From Microbacterium halophytorum (GTDB lineage: Bacteria; Actinomycetota; Actinomycetes; Actinomycetales; Microbacteriaceae), in contig NZ_PNFA01000008.1 of NCBI RefSeq assembly GCF_002970975.1, positions 124,001 to 188,000 of the forward strand: a stretch of DNA of 64,000 nucleotides. Direction: 5' to 3'. Below the pieces are notes generated by a model. It was not told the origin of the DNA and searched no databases. It worked only from the letters and a program-made list of their open reading frames with translations. Numbering within the stretch: position 1 is the first letter of the stretch; each line of letters starts with the position of its first letter. Below are positions 50,881 to 60,758 of the stretch, piece by piece. Made by a program: the position numbers and the translations under genes.

Positions 50881-50980
50881 TTCTCCGTGCCCGCCGAGCG
50901 CACACCGCCGCGAACGCGGGCGCCGAAGATAGCACCATCCGACCGCGCGCAGGGCTTCGTTTCACTCCGTTTCCCGGCGT

Positions 50981-51006
50981 GACGACACGTGGCGTCATGT
51001 GTCGTC
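50981..51006. promoter_or_regulatory. 26-bp imperfect palindrome upstream of the sulfur operon
   Basis: GACGACAC (50981-50988) and GTGTCGTC (50999-51006), extended by TG/CA after one mismatch around the centre GCGT. It lies about 30 bp upstream of the possible -10 TAGCCT, so an activator site for a sulfur regulator is plausible. Confidence 0.45.
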
Positions 51007-51084
51007 GCGCAGTACCGATCGGCGTCGGAACTTCCATAGCCTGGCCTCTCAGCGGCAGATCGCCGCACATGGGAGAGCGAGATC

Positions 51085-52803
51085 ATGACCGTCGAACAGC
51101 CCACGCCCGTGCGGGGTGCGAGGACCCGCACGGCGCGCAAGCCGTCGAAGCCCCATGGGCAGTGGGCCGTCGACGGCCGCGAACCCCTGAACGCGAACGA
51201 GGAGTTCAAGCTCGCCGACGGCGGGCTGAACGTGCGCGAGCGCATCGAGCAGGTCTACGCGAAGGGCGGCTTCTCGTCGATCGACCCGACGGACCTGCAC
51301 GGGCGCTTCCGCTGGTGGGGCCTGTACACGCAGCGCAAGCCGGGGATCGACGGCGGCCGCACGGCCCAGCTCGAGCCGCACGAGCTCGAGGACGAGTACT
51401 TCATGCTGCGCGTGCGCATCGACGGCGGCCAGCTCACGACGGAGCAGCTCCGCGTCATCGGCGAGATCTCCACGGAGTTCGCCCGCGACAGCGCCGACAT
51501 GACCGACCGCCAGAACGTGCAGCTGCACTGGGTGCAGGTCGAGGACGTGCCGGAGATCTGGCGGCGCCTCGAGGCCGTGGGCCTGAGCACGACCGAGGCA
51601 TGCGGCGACGTGCCGCGCGTCATCCTCGGCTCCCCCGTCGCGGGCATCGCCGCCGACGAGATCATCGACCCGACCCCGCAGATCCGGGAGATCGCCGACC
51701 GCTTCCTCGGCGACGAGACCCTCGCGAACCTGCCGCGCAAGTACAAGACCGCCATCACGGGGCACCCCAGCCAGGACGTGGTGCACGAGATCAACGACTG
51801 CGCGTTCGTGGCGGTCGAGCACCCCGAGCTCGGCATCGGATACGACATCTGGGTCGGCGGGGCGCTGGCCGCCGTTCCGCGCCTCGGCGAGCGACTCGGC
51901 GCCTTCGTCGCGCCCGACAGGGTCGGCGAGGTGTGGCACGGCGTCACCCAGATCTTCCGCGATTACGGCTACCGCCGGCTGCGCAACAAGGCACGACTGA
52001 AGTTCCTGCTCGCAGACTGGGGCGTCGAGAAGTTCCGCGAGGTGCTCGAGACCGAGTACCTCGACGCTCCCCTGCCCGACGGCCCCGCCGCACCGACCCC
52101 CACGACGATCGGCGACCACGTCGGCGTGCACCGCCAGAAGGACGGGCGGTTCTACGTCGGCGCCGCCCCGCTCGTCGGCCGGGTCTCGGGCAGCGCCCTG
52201 ACGGCGCTCGCCGACCTCGCCGAAGTCCACGGCTCGCGCCGCATCCGCACGACGCCCCACCAGAAGCTGCTCGTGCTGGACGTGCCGGAGGGCGAGGTCG
52301 ACGGCCTCGTCGCCGGCCTCGACGCGATCGGGCTCTCGGCCCGGCCGAGCCTGTTCCGCCGCGGCACGATCGCCTGCACGGGCATCGAGTACTGCAAGCT
52401 CGCGATCGTCGAGACCAAGGCCAACGCGGCGAACGCCATCACGCAGCTGGAGGAGCGCCTCGGCGAGCTCGAGCCCGAGATCGGCCGCCCCATCACACTG
52501 CACGTGAACGGCTGCCCGAACTCGTGCGCCCGAATCCAGGTCGCCGATATCGGCCTGAAGGGCCAGCTCGTCATGATCGACGGCGAGCAGGTACCCGGCT
52601 ACCAGGTGCACCTCGGCGGCGGCCTCGCCGGCGTCGACCGTGACGAGGCGGGCCTCGGCCGCACCGTCCGCGGCCTGAAGGTCCCGGCCGACGGCATCGC
52701 CGACTACGCGGAGCGGGTCATCCGGCGATACCTCGCCGACCGCTCGGAGGGCGAGACGTTCGCCCACTGGGCGCACCGCGCCGATGAGGAGGCTCTGCAG
52801 TGA
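51085..52803 (+). CDS. sirA: Ferredoxin-dependent sulfite (nitrite/sulfite) reductase
   Basis: 572-residue siroheme/[4Fe-4S] reductase that makes sulfide from sulfite with six electrons from ferredoxin. The cluster cysteines lie in CTGIEYC and CPNSC. WWGLYTQRKPG and TEACGDVPR supply the tyrosine and cysteine that are cross-linked in mycobacterial SirA. The neighbours decide sulfite over nitrite: APS reductase, CysD and CysN follow, and a siroheme-pathway gene, ferredoxin and reductase are downstream. It is the first gene of the operon and overlaps cysH by 4 bp. Confidence 0.92.
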   Translation: MTVEQPTPVRGARTRTARKPSKPHGQWAVDGREPLNANEEFKLADGGLNVRERIEQVYAKGGFSSIDPTDLHGRFRWWGLYTQRKPGIDGGRTAQLEPHELEDEYFMLRVRIDGGQLTTEQLRVIGEISTEFARDSADMTDRQNVQLHWVQVEDVPEIWRRLEAVGLSTTEACGDVPRVILGSPVAGIAADEIIDPTPQIREIADRFLGDETLANLPRKYKTAITGHPSQDVVHEINDCAFVAVEHPELGIGYDIWVGGALAAVPRLGERLGAFVAPDRVGEVWHGVTQIFRDYGYRRLRNKARLKFLLADWGVEKFREVLETEYLDAPLPDGPAAPTPTTIGDHVGVHRQKDGRFYVGAAPLVGRVSGSALTALADLAEVHGSRRIRTTPHQKLLVLDVPEGEVDGLVAGLDAIGLSARPSLFRRGTIACTGIEYCKLAIVETKANAANAITQLEERLGELEPEIGRPITLHVNGCPNSCARIQVADIGLKGQLVMIDGEQVPGYQVHLGGGLAGVDRDEAGLGRTVRGLKVPADGIADYAERVIRRYLADRSEGETFAHWAHRADEEALQ

Positions 52804-53543
52804 GCGTCAGTCTCGCACCCCGCATCCGGACCAAGCGCACCGCGGAGGAGCTGAAGGCGCTCGCCGAGAGCGGCAACGCCGAGCTCGGCAGCCTGACCGA
52901 CCACGAGGCGTCCCCCGCCGAGGTCGTCGCGTGGGTCGCCCGCAACTTCGGCGTGGGCGCCGCCGCCGTGGCCTGCTCGATGGCGGACGCCGCCCTGCCT
53001 CACCTCGTCGCCGAGCAGCTGTCGGGCGTCGACGTCCTGTTCCTCGACACGGGGTACCACTTCGTCGAGACGTACGCGACGCGCGACGAGGTCGCCCGGG
53101 TGCTCGACGTGCGCATCGTCGACGTGACGCCCGAGCAGACGGTCGCAGAACAGGACGCCGAGTACGGCGCGAAGCTGTTCGAGCGCGACGCCGCGCTGTG
53201 CTGCGCCCGCCGCAAGGTCGCTCCCCTGCGCGAGGCGCTCGGGGGCTACGAAGTGTGGTTCACGGGCGTGCGGCGCAACGAGGCCCCGACCCGCACGAAC
53301 ACCCCGCTCGTCACGTTCGACGAGCGCAACGGGCTCGTCAAGGTCAACCCCGTCGCGGCGTGGAGCTTCGACGACGTGCTCGAGTACGCCGCCGAGCACA
53401 AGGCCCCCGTCAACCTCCTCGTCGATTTCGGCTACCCCTCCATCGGCTGCGAGCCGTGCACCAAGCCGGTCGCACCCGGCGAAGACCCCCGCTCCGGCCG
53501 CTGGGCCGGGCAGGCGAAGACAGAATGCGGGCTGCACGTATGA
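52800..53543 (+). CDS. cysH: Adenylyl-sulfate (APS) reductase
   Basis: 247-residue thioredoxin-dependent reductase that converts adenylyl sulfate to sulfite and AMP. The iron-sulfur cysteine pairs CCARRK and GCEPCT are present, so it is the APS-using type; the catalytic ECGLH motif is at the C-terminus. This explains why no cysC (APS kinase) gene is in the operon. GTG start overlapping the sulfite-reductase stop; the ATG of cysD overlaps its own stop. Confidence 0.94.
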   Translation: MSVSLAPRIRTKRTAEELKALAESGNAELGSLTDHEASPAEVVAWVARNFGVGAAAVACSMADAALPHLVAEQLSGVDVLFLDTGYHFVETYATRDEVARVLDVRIVDVTPEQTVAEQDAEYGAKLFERDAALCCARRKVAPLREALGGYEVWFTGVRRNEAPTRTNTPLVTFDERNGLVKVNPVAAWSFDDVLEYAAEHKAPVNLLVDFGYPSIGCEPCTKPVAPGEDPRSGRWAGQAKTECGLHV

Positions 53544-54463
53544 CCATCGAGAAGACCCTCGCCCCTGCGACGTCGCTGTCCGCACTCGACCAGCTCGAGG
53601 CCGAGGCGATCCACATCATCCGGGAGGTCGTCGCCGAGTTCGAGCGCCCTGTGCTGCTGTTCTCGGGCGGCAAGGACTCCGTGCTGGTGCTGCACCTGGC
53701 CACCAAGGCGTTCGCTCCTGGCCGCGTGCCCTTCCCCGTGCTGCACGTCGACACGGGTCACAACTTCCCCGAGGTCATCGCGTTCCGCGACGAGACGGTC
53801 GAGCGCCTCGGGCTCACGCTCGAGGTCGCGAGCGTGCAGGAGTACATCGACGACGGCCGCCTCGCCGAACGCCGCGACGGCACCAGGAACACGCTGCAGA
53901 CGCAGCCGCTGCTGGACGCGATCGCCGCGGGCAGGCACGACGCCGTCTTCGGCGGCGCGCGCCGCGACGAGGACAAGGCGCGCGCCAAGGAGCGGATCAT
54001 CTCGCTGCGCGACGAGTTCGGCCAGTGGGACCCGCGCAACCAGCGCCCCGAGCTGTGGAGCCTGTACAACGGCCGCCACACGCCGGGCCAGCACGTGCGC
54101 GCCTTCCCGATCTCGAACTGGACCGAGCTCGACGTCTGGCGCTACATCGAGCGCGAGGGCATCGCCCTGCCGCCGCTGTACTACGCGGCGGAGCGCGACG
54201 TGTTCCGCCGCGACGGCATGTGGTGGGCGGTCGGCGAGTTCTCGCAGCCGCGCGAGGGCGAGCAGATCGAGACGCGGGTCGTGCGCTACCGCACGGTGGG
54301 CGACATGAGCTGCACCGGCGCGGTCGAATCGGGCGCGTCGGACACGGTCGCCGTCGTGGCCGAGGTCGCCGCCTCCACCCTCACCGAGCGCGGTGCCACC
54401 CGGGCGGACGATCGCATCAGCGAAGCCGCCATGGAGGACCGCAAGAAGGACGGATACTTCTGA
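53540..54463 (+). CDS. cysD: Sulfate adenylyltransferase subunit 2
   Basis: 307-residue PP-loop ATP pyrophosphatase-type subunit that, with CysN, makes adenylyl sulfate from ATP and sulfate. The P-loop is LLFSGGKDSVLVLHLA. Further CysD segments are LHVDTGHNFPEVIAFRDE, GGARRDEDKARAKERI and the terminal MEDRKKDGYF. It shares 4 bp with cysH and 1 bp with cysN. Normal length. Confidence 0.96.
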   Translation: MTIEKTLAPATSLSALDQLEAEAIHIIREVVAEFERPVLLFSGGKDSVLVLHLATKAFAPGRVPFPVLHVDTGHNFPEVIAFRDETVERLGLTLEVASVQEYIDDGRLAERRDGTRNTLQTQPLLDAIAAGRHDAVFGGARRDEDKARAKERIISLRDEFGQWDPRNQRPELWSLYNGRHTPGQHVRAFPISNWTELDVWRYIEREGIALPPLYYAAERDVFRRDGMWWAVGEFSQPREGEQIETRVVRYRTVGDMSCTGAVESGASDTVAVVAEVAASTLTERGATRADDRISEAAMEDRKKDGYF

Positions 54464-55770
54464 TGACCGCGACGATCACCGACACCACGCTGTTCCGGTT
54501 CGCGACGGCGGGCTCGGTCGACGACGGCAAGTCGACCCTCGTCGGCCGGCTGCTGCACGACGCGAAGGCGATCCTCGCCGACCAGCTCGACCAGGTCGCG
54601 ACGACCTCGCGGGCCCGCGGCTTCGCGCACGGCGAGTTCGACTTCGCCCTCCTCACCGACGGCCTGCGCGCCGAACGCGAACAGGGCATCACGATCGACG
54701 TCGCGTACCGCTACTTCGCGACCGACCGACGCAGCTTCGTCCTCGCCGACTGCCCCGGCCACGTGCAGTACACCCGCAACATGGTCACCGGTTCGGCCAC
54801 TGCCGACGCCGTGATCGTGCTCGTCGACGCGCGCAAGGGCGTCGTCGAGCAGACCCGCCGGCACCTCGCCGTCGTGTCGCTCCTGCGCGTGCAGCACGTC
54901 ATCGTCGCGGTCAACAAGATCGACCTCACGGGGTTCGACGAGGACCGCTTCGTCGAGATCGAGCTCGAGACCGAACGCGTCGCCGAACAGCTCGGCCTGT
55001 CGGGCGTGCACGTGCTCCCCGTGTCGGCGCTGGAGGGCGACAATGTCGTCGACCGGTCGCCGCGCACGCCGTGGTACACGGGCCCGACGCTCATCGAGCT
55101 GCTCGAATCGCTGCCGACCCAGGACGAGGCGGAGGAGGCGCGCGAGCCGTTCCGCCTGCCGGTGCAGGTCGTGCTGCGCCCCCAGGGCGGGCTCGACCCG
55201 CGCATCCCCGCCGAAGAGGCGGAGGGGTACCGCGACTACCGCGGCTTCGCCGGCCGCGTGTCGTCCGGATCGCTCCGCGTGGGCGACCGCGTGCAGGTCG
55301 TCCCCGGCGCGCACGAGACCGTCGTCACGGGCATCAGCGTCGCCGGCGCCGAGGCGGGCGCCGCCGGCACCGGTCAGTCGATCGCCGTGACGCTCGCCGA
55401 CGACGTCGATGCGGCCCGCGGCGCCGTCATCGTGGCCGCCGGCACCGCACCCGAACCGCGCCGCGAGGCCGTCGTCGAGCTCTTCCAGCTCGACCCGCGC
55501 GACGTCGTCGCGGGTGCCAAGGTGCTCGTCAAGCACGGCACGGCCACGGTGCAGGCCCTCGTGTCGGAGATCATCGACCGCCGCGACCTCGAGACGCTCG
55601 CGCACGACGACGCCGATCGGCTCGCCGTGAACGAGATCGGCCGCGTGCGCCTGCGCTTCGCCGTCGACCTCCCGCTCGAGCGCTACGCCGAGAACCGCTC
55701 CGCCGGCTCGCTGCTGCTGATCCACCCCGTCGACGGGGCGACGCTCGCCGCCGCCACCGTCGTCGACTGA
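54463..55770 (+). CDS. cysN: Sulfate adenylyltransferase subunit 1 (GTPase)
   Basis: 435-residue elongation-factor-like GTPase whose GTP hydrolysis drives APS formation by CysD. G1 is GSVDDGKST, G3 is DCPGH and G4 is NKID; EQGITIDVAYRYF is the switch region. Domains II and III follow. No C-terminal APS kinase domain is fused, matching the APS-type CysH. The ATG overlaps the cysD stop by one base (TGATG). A 39-bp gap separates it from the transporter genes. Confidence 0.96.
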   Translation: MTATITDTTLFRFATAGSVDDGKSTLVGRLLHDAKAILADQLDQVATTSRARGFAHGEFDFALLTDGLRAEREQGITIDVAYRYFATDRRSFVLADCPGHVQYTRNMVTGSATADAVIVLVDARKGVVEQTRRHLAVVSLLRVQHVIVAVNKIDLTGFDEDRFVEIELETERVAEQLGLSGVHVLPVSALEGDNVVDRSPRTPWYTGPTLIELLESLPTQDEAEEAREPFRLPVQVVLRPQGGLDPRIPAEEAEGYRDYRGFAGRVSSGSLRVGDRVQVVPGAHETVVTGISVAGAEAGAAGTGQSIAVTLADDVDAARGAVIVAAGTAPEPRREAVVELFQLDPRDVVAGAKVLVKHGTATVQALVSEIIDRRDLETLAHDDADRLAVNEIGRVRLRFAVDLPLERYAENRSAGSLLLIHPVDGATLAAATVVD

Positions 55771-55809
55771 CCCCCGCACCGCCGCAGAGACCGCCAGAGG
55801 AGGCGAACC

Positions 55810-56865
55810 GTGAACGTCAGCCGCGCCGCAGCGACCGTCGGCACCCTGGGAATCGGGGCCATGATGCTCGCCGGCTGCGCCTCCGGGGCGAGCGGGGCCG
55901 AGGCCGCCGACGAGGTGCGCCTCGGATACTTCGCCAACGTCACGCACGCCCCGGCCCTCATCGGCGTACAGCGGGGGCTGTTGCAGGACGCGCTCGGCGA
56001 CACCGAGCTGAAGCCGGAGCTCTTGGGCGCGGGCCCCGCGGCCATCGAAGCGCTGACGGCTGGATCTATCGATGCGGCGTACGTCGGGCCGAACCCGGCG
56101 ATCAACACGTACATCCAATCGGGCGGACGCTCGGCGAGGATCATCGCGGGCGCGACATCCGGCGGCGCGTCCCTCGTGGTGCGGGACGGCATCGATTCAG
56201 CGGCCGACCTGGCCGGTGCGGACCTCGCCAGCCCGCAGCTCGGCAACACGCAGGACGTGGCGCTGCGGGCCTGGCTGGCGGACTCCGGCTACGAGACCTC
56301 GATCACGAGCGGCGGGGACGTCACGATCACACCGACGAGCGGTGCGCTCGCGCTGACGCTGTTTCAGAAAGGCGAGCTCGACGGCGCCTGGCTTCCCGAA
56401 CCGTGGGCGTCGCGCCTGGTGGTCGACGCCGGCGCCGACGTGCTCGTCGACGAGGCCGACCTCTGGCCCGACGGCGCGTTCCCGACGACGGTGCTGCTCG
56501 TGCGGGCCGACTTCGCCGACGAGCGCCCCGACCTCGTCGAAAAGCTCATCGCGGGGCACGTCGACGCGGTCGACTGGTTGAACGACAACGACGAGGCCGC
56601 TCCGGATGCCGTGAACCGAGCGCTGACGGACGCCACCGGCCAGGGCCTGACGGACGAGGTCCTGCACCGCGCCCTCGGGAACGTCACCTTCTCGGTCGAC
56701 CCGCACGCCGGTGCCTTCGAGGCGCTCGTGGCGGACGGCATCGCCGCCGGCACGCAGAAAGAGGGGCCGATCGACGGGATCTTCGACCTGGCCGCCCTGA
56801 ACGCGCAGCTCGATCGGGCTGGCCGGGAGCCGGTCTCGGCGGGCGGACTGGGGGCGGACCGATGA
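55810..56865 (+). CDS. ABC transporter substrate-binding lipoprotein (SsuA/TauA-like)
   Basis: 351-residue binding protein with a lipoprotein signal (MMLAGCASG, Cys about 22) and the NMT1/SsuA fold: DEVRLGYFANVTHAPALIGV, then EALTAGSIDAAYVGPNPAIN. These transporters usually import sulfonates, taurine or nitrate. In this operon no sulfonate monooxygenase (SsuD, TauD) follows, and sulfate-activation genes precede it, so sulfate itself or a sulfonate are both possible. GTG start with GAGGAGGC upstream. It overlaps the ATPase gene by 4 bp. Confidence 0.88.
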   Translation: MNVSRAAATVGTLGIGAMMLAGCASGASGAEAADEVRLGYFANVTHAPALIGVQRGLLQDALGDTELKPELLGAGPAAIEALTAGSIDAAYVGPNPAINTYIQSGGRSARIIAGATSGGASLVVRDGIDSAADLAGADLASPQLGNTQDVALRAWLADSGYETSITSGGDVTITPTSGALALTLFQKGELDGAWLPEPWASRLVVDAGADVLVDEADLWPDGAFPTTVLLVRADFADERPDLVEKLIAGHVDAVDWLNDNDEAAPDAVNRALTDATGQGLTDEVLHRALGNVTFSVDPHAGAFEALVADGIAAGTQKEGPIDGIFDLAALNAQLDRAGREPVSAGGLGADR

Positions 56866-57683
56866 CCGTGCCGGCCGGGACGCCCGCCCCTCCCGTCTTC
56901 GCTCCGAGCTTCGACGGCTTCGCGCCGCCGCCGTCCGCGCCGCCCGCCGAGCCGATCGTGCGCGTGCGGAGCGCGAGCAAGCGCTACGGCACGGGCCCCG
57001 TCGTGCTCGACGACGTCTCCCTCGATATCGCGCCGGGCGAGTTCGTCTGCCTGCTCGGGGCATCCGGATGCGGCAAATCGACCCTGCTCAACCTGATCGC
57101 CGGGCTCGAACCCGCGACGGCCGGCTCGATCGACGTCCCCGGCGAGGGCGCGGCCGTGATGTTCCAGGAGTCGGCGCTGATGCCGTGGCTGAGCGCCCGG
57201 CGCAACGTCGAGCTCGCGCTGCGGCTGCGCGGCATGCCGCGCGCGCAGCGCACCGAGGAGGCGCAGCGCCTGCTCGCGACCGTGAACCTCGCGGACGCGG
57301 GCGACAAGAGGCCGCACGAGCTCTCGGGCGGGATGCGGCAGCGCGTCGCGCTCGCGAGGGCGCTCGCACAGGACCGACCGGTTCTGCTGATGGACGAGCC
57401 GTTCGCCGCCCTCGATGCCATCACGCGCGACCTCCTGCACGAGGAGCTCGAGCGAGTGTGGCGCGCGACGGGGCGCACGATCGTGTTCGTCACGCACAAC
57501 GTGCTCGAGGCCGTCCGGCTCGGGCAGCGCGTCGTCCTGCTCTCCAGCCGCCCCGGCCGCATCGCCCGCGAATGGCGCCTCGGCGGCAGGGGCGGGCGCC
57601 GCACGGACACCCCGGATTCCGCGGCGCTCGCCGCCGAGATCACCGCAGAGCTGCGAGGGGAGATCCGCCGCAATGCCCGCTGA
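56862..57683 (+). CDS. ABC transporter ATP-binding protein (SsuB/TauB-like)
   Basis: 273-residue ATPase subunit. Walker A GASGCGKST, Q-loop FQESALMPWL, signature LSGGMRQRVALARAL, Walker B LLMDEPFAALD and the H-loop FVTHNVLEAVRL are all clear. An extra proline-rich N-terminal segment of about 30 residues precedes the domain. The start ATG overlaps the binding-protein stop, and its end overlaps the permease start by 11 bp. It powers the SsuABC/TauABC-like transporter. Confidence 0.93.
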   Translation: MTVPAGTPAPPVFAPSFDGFAPPPSAPPAEPIVRVRSASKRYGTGPVVLDDVSLDIAPGEFVCLLGASGCGKSTLLNLIAGLEPATAGSIDVPGEGAAVMFQESALMPWLSARRNVELALRLRGMPRAQRTEEAQRLLATVNLADAGDKRPHELSGGMRQRVALARALAQDRPVLLMDEPFAALDAITRDLLHEELERVWRATGRTIVFVTHNVLEAVRLGQRVVLLSSRPGRIAREWRLGGRGGRRTDTPDSAALAAEITAELRGEIRRNAR

Positions 57684-58602
57684 GCAGAGCACCGCGGCGC
57701 GCTCCGCCGGTGAGCGCGGGCGCCGCAGCGCCGACCCGAAGGGCGACGTCGACGCGCTGGCGGCCGGCCTCGACCGCCTGCAGAGCGACGACGCGCTGCG
57801 CACCCCCGCGTGGCGCGGCGTGCTGGCCAAGGCGCTTCCCCCCGTCGTCCTCCTCGTCGCGCTGCTGGCCGCCTGGCAGCTGTACGTCGTGATCGCCCAG
57901 CCGCGCCCCGACATCTCGCCGGGGCCGCTCCGGGTGCTCGGCGCGCTCGGCGACGCGTGGGGACAGGGGCGCCTGCAGGAGGCCCTGCTGACCAGCCTCG
58001 AGCGCGGCATCATCGGCTTCGTCATCGCGATCGTCGTCGGCACGCCGTTGGGCCTGCTGCTGGCGGAATGGCGCTGGCTCCGCCGCGCGGCCGGGCCGCT
58101 GATCTCCGGCCTGCAGGTGCTGCCGTCGGTCGCCTGGGTTCCCGCGGCGATCATCTGGTTCGGCCTCTCCGACGCCACCGTGTACTTCGTGATCCTGATG
58201 GGAGCGATCCCCTCGATCATCAACGGCCTGCTGTCGGGCATCGACCAGGTGCCGCCGCAGCTGCGCCGGGCCGGCGTCGTGCTCGGCGCGAGCCGCTGGC
58301 AGTTGGCGAGCGCCGTCGTGCTGCCCGCCGCTCTGCCCGGCTACGTCGCGGGCCTGAAGCAGGGCTGGGCCTTCTCCTGGCGCTCGCTGATGGCAGCCGA
58401 GATCATCGCCGTCGGCGGCTCCATCGGCTTCGGCCTCGGCTCGATGCTGCAGCAGTCCCGCGAGCTCGCCGACCTGGCGGGCGTGCTCGGCACGATCCTC
58501 CTGATCCTCGCGATCGGCGTGCTCATCGAGCTGCTCGTGTTCGGCCCGCTCGAGCGCAGGCTGCTGCGCGGCCGGGGCCTCGCCCAGGGAGACGGGCGAT
58601 GA
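57673..58602 (+). CDS. ABC transporter permease (SsuC/TauC-like)
   Basis: 309-residue permease with a long charged N-terminus (about 50 residues) and six or so membrane segments. The EAA-type coupling loop reads [21 protein letters not shown] and comes before the last segments, as in the BPD_transp_1 family. It works with the two genes before it. The ATG lies 11 bp inside the ATPase gene, and its stop overlaps the methyltransferase start by 4 bp. Confidence 0.92.
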   Translation: MPAEQSTAARSAGERGRRSADPKGDVDALAAGLDRLQSDDALRTPAWRGVLAKALPPVVLLVALLAAWQLYVVIAQPRPDISPGPLRVLGALGDAWGQGRLQEALLTSLERGIIGFVIAIVVGTPLGLLLAEWRWLRRAAGPLISGLQVLPSVAWVPAAIIWFGLSDATVYFVILMGAIPSIINGLLSGIDQVPPQLRRAGVVLGASRWQLASAVVLPAALPGYVAGLKQGWAFSWRSLMAAEIIAVGGSIGFGLGSMLQQSRELADLAGVLGTILLILAIGVLIELLVFGPLERRLLRGRGLAQGDGR

Positions 58603-59354
58603 GCGGGTCCGTCACCCTCGTCGGCGCGGGGCCGGGCGACGCCGGGCTGCTGACCCTGGGCGGTCTGCGCGCCCTGCAGGCGGCCGACGTGATCGTCGCC
58701 GACCGGCTCGGCGCCCGCGCCGTGCTGGAGCAGCTCGCCGCAGACGGCGTCGAACTCGGCGGCGAGGTCATCGACGTCGGCAAGCTCCCCGGCCACCACC
58801 AGGTACCGCAGGACGAGATCAACGACCTCCTCGTCCGGCACGCGTCCGCCGGCAGGCGCGTCGTGCGCCTCAAGGGCGGCGATCCCTTCGTCTTCGGCCG
58901 CGGCCGCGAGGAGCAGATCCACTGCGAGACGGCCGGCATCGTCGTCGACGTCGTTCCCGGCGTCACGAGCGCCGTGTCCGTCCCCGCGATCGCGGGGATC
59001 CCCCTGACCCACCGCGGGGTCGCGACGACCTTCACCGTCACGAGCGCGCACGACCAGCTCGAGCCGGGCGGCGCCGTCGCCCGCGCCGGCGGAGAGCACA
59101 CGGTCGTGCTGCTGATGGGAGTGAACACCCTCGGCCACTCGGCGCACGTGCTCGCCTCCGGCGGGAGGGGCGCCGACTGCCCCGTCGCGATCGTCGAGGA
59201 CGGCTACGGCGAGAACCAGCGCGTCACGATCGGCACGCTCGGCACGATCACGCAGCTCGCGGCCGCCCGCCGGGTGCGCTCCCCCGCCGTGATCGTCGTC
59301 GGCGACGTCGTGCGCCTCAGCCCGCACGCGGCATCCCCCACAGCTTCCGATTGA
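58599..59354 (+). CDS. cobA: Uroporphyrinogen-III C-methyltransferase
   Basis: 251-residue SAM-dependent methyltransferase that makes precorrin-2, the siroheme precursor. Recognised marks are [22 protein letters not shown], the loop [22 protein letters not shown] (about 87-100) and the segment [23 protein letters not shown]. Only the methyltransferase half is present; a precorrin-2 dehydrogenase/ferrochelatase must come from elsewhere. In this operon it supplies siroheme for the sulfite reductase. It overlaps the permease gene by 4 bp. Confidence 0.94.
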   Translation: MSGSVTLVGAGPGDAGLLTLGGLRALQAADVIVADRLGARAVLEQLAADGVELGGEVIDVGKLPGHHQVPQDEINDLLVRHASAGRRVVRLKGGDPFVFGRGREEQIHCETAGIVVDVVPGVTSAVSVPAIAGIPLTHRGVATTFTVTSAHDQLEPGGAVARAGGEHTVVLLMGVNTLGHSAHVLASGGRGADCPVAIVEDGYGENQRVTIGTLGTITQLAAARRVRSPAVIVVGDVVRLSPHAASPTASD

Positions 59355-59366
59355 AAGGCCCTGTCC

Positions 59367-60758
59367 ATGACCTCTGCACCTCTCGCCCTGCGCGTCGCGA
59401 TCGTCGGCGCCGGCCCCGCCGGCATCTACGCCGGCAACCTGCTGACGAACGCCGTCGCCGAGCGCGGCGGCCGCGTCGAGATCGACCTGTTCGAGTCGCT
59501 GCCGGCCCCCTACGGCCTCATCCGGTACGGCGTCGCACCCGACCACCCCCGCATCAAGGGCATCGTGAACTCGCTGCACGAGATGCTCGACGCGCAGGCC
59601 GAGGTGCCCGAGGGCGAGGCGGCCCGGCGCAACATCCGGTTCATCGGCAACGTCGAGGTGGGCAAGGACATCGACCTCGACGAGCTGCGGGAGCGCTACA
59701 GCGCCGTCATCCTCGCCACGGGCGCGATCCAGGACGCGGCGCTCGATGTGCCCGGCGTCGACCTGCCGGGCTCGTACGGGGCCGCCGACTTCGTCGCCTG
59801 GTTCGACGGGCACCCGGATGTCGCGCGCACCTGGCCGCTGGAGGCCCGCGAGGTCGCCGTGATCGGCAACGGCAACGTGGCGCTCGACGTCGCCAGGGTG
59901 CTCGCCAAGCACGCCGTCGACCTGCGCTCGACCGAGGTCCCCGACAACGTGCTCACCGGTCTCGAGGCCTCCGCTGTCACGGACGTGCACGTGTTCGGTC
60001 GCCGCGGGCCCGCCGACATCAAGTTCACGCCGATCGAGCTGCGCGAGCTGGGCGAGGTGCCGGGCGTCGACATCGTGCTGCACGACGAGGACTTCGACGG
60101 CGTCGACCCGGCCGCCGCGGCGAACAACCAGCTGAAGGTGATGCTGCGCACGCTGAACAAGTGGCGCGAGCGCCCCGAGGGCACCGCGTCGCGGCGGCTG
60201 CACCTGCACTTCCGGCACGCGCCGGTGTCGATCGAGGGCGAAGGGCGCGTCGAGTCGATCCGCTTCGCGCGGACCGAGACCGGCGCCGACGGCGCCCTCG
60301 TGGTGACCGACGAGATCCGGGAGTACCCCGTGCAGGCCGTCTACCGCGCCGTGGGCTACTACGGCTCGCGCGTGATCGGGGCCCCCTTCGACGAGGCGCG
60401 CGGCGTCATCCCGAACGAGGCGGGGCGCGTCGACGGCGAGCAGGGCCTGTACGCGACCGGGTGGATCAAGCGCGGTCCCGTCGGCCTGATCGGCCACACC
60501 AAGTCCGACGCGCTCGAGACGATCACGAACCTCGTCGCCGATGCCGAGGCGGGGGCGCTCTCCGCTGTCGATTCCGCCGACGTCCTCGACCTGCTGGACG
60601 AGCGCGACACGGAGTACACCACGTGGGACGGCTGGCTCGCCCTGGACGCCTACGAGCGCCACCTCGGCGAGACGCACGAGCACGCGCGCGAGCGCGTCAA
60701 GGTCGTGCCGCGCGAGGAGCAGGTGGCGGTCTCACGCGAGGGGGCTCTGGTCGAATGA
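59367..60758 (+). CDS. fprA: Ferredoxin--NADP+ reductase (FprA type)
   Basis: 463-residue FAD/NADPH flavoprotein related to adrenodoxin reductase and mycobacterial FprA. The FAD motif is [17 protein letters not shown] and the NADPH fold [37 protein letters not shown] is the hallmark of this subclass. It feeds electrons from NADPH to the ferredoxin encoded 4 bp within its own stop, and hence to the sulfite reductase. ATG with AAAGG upstream. Confidence 0.93.
   Translation: MTSAPLALRVAIVGAGPAGIYAGNLLTNAVAERGGRVEIDLFESLPAPYGLIRYGVAPDHPRIKGIVNSLHEMLDAQAEVPEGEAARRNIRFIGNVEVGKDIDLDELRERYSAVILATGAIQDAALDVPGVDLPGSYGAADFVAWFDGHPDVARTWPLEAREVAVIGNGNVALDVARVLAKHAVDLRSTEVPDNVLTGLEASAVTDVHVFGRRGPADIKFTPIELRELGEVPGVDIVLHDEDFDGVDPAAAANNQLKVMLRTLNKWRERPEGTASRRLHLHFRHAPVSIEGEGRVESIRFARTETGADGALVVTDEIREYPVQAVYRAVGYYGSRVIGAPFDEARGVIPNEAGRVDGEQGLYATGWIKRGPVGLIGHTKSDALETITNLVADAEAGALSAVDSADVLDLLDERDTEYTTWDGWLALDAYERHLGETHEHARERVKVVPREEQVAVSREGALVE

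Larger units (their letters stand above)
50679..51084. other. 406-bp intergenic region between accE and the sulfur operon
   Basis: It contains a structured-RNA candidate (50780-50880) that ends in a terminator, an A/T-richer stretch around 50700-50760 with an extended -10-like TGCGATACT (50740-50748), a 26-bp imperfect palindrome (50981-51006) and a possible -10 TAGCCT (51037-51042) for the sulfur operon. No protein gene of family-like sequence is seen on either strand. Confidence 0.6.

Noticed and set aside
50679..51084. SAM-IV, cobalamin or ydaO (c-di-AMP) riboswitch upstream of the sulfur operon
   Set aside because: Required core sequences for these classes are not found; only generic structured-RNA features remain.
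50990..51100. Cysteine-rich leader peptide for attenuation of the sulfur operon, as in mycobacteria
   Set aside because: The only short frame near the start (ATG at 50997) has a single Cys codon near its beginning and no Cys run.
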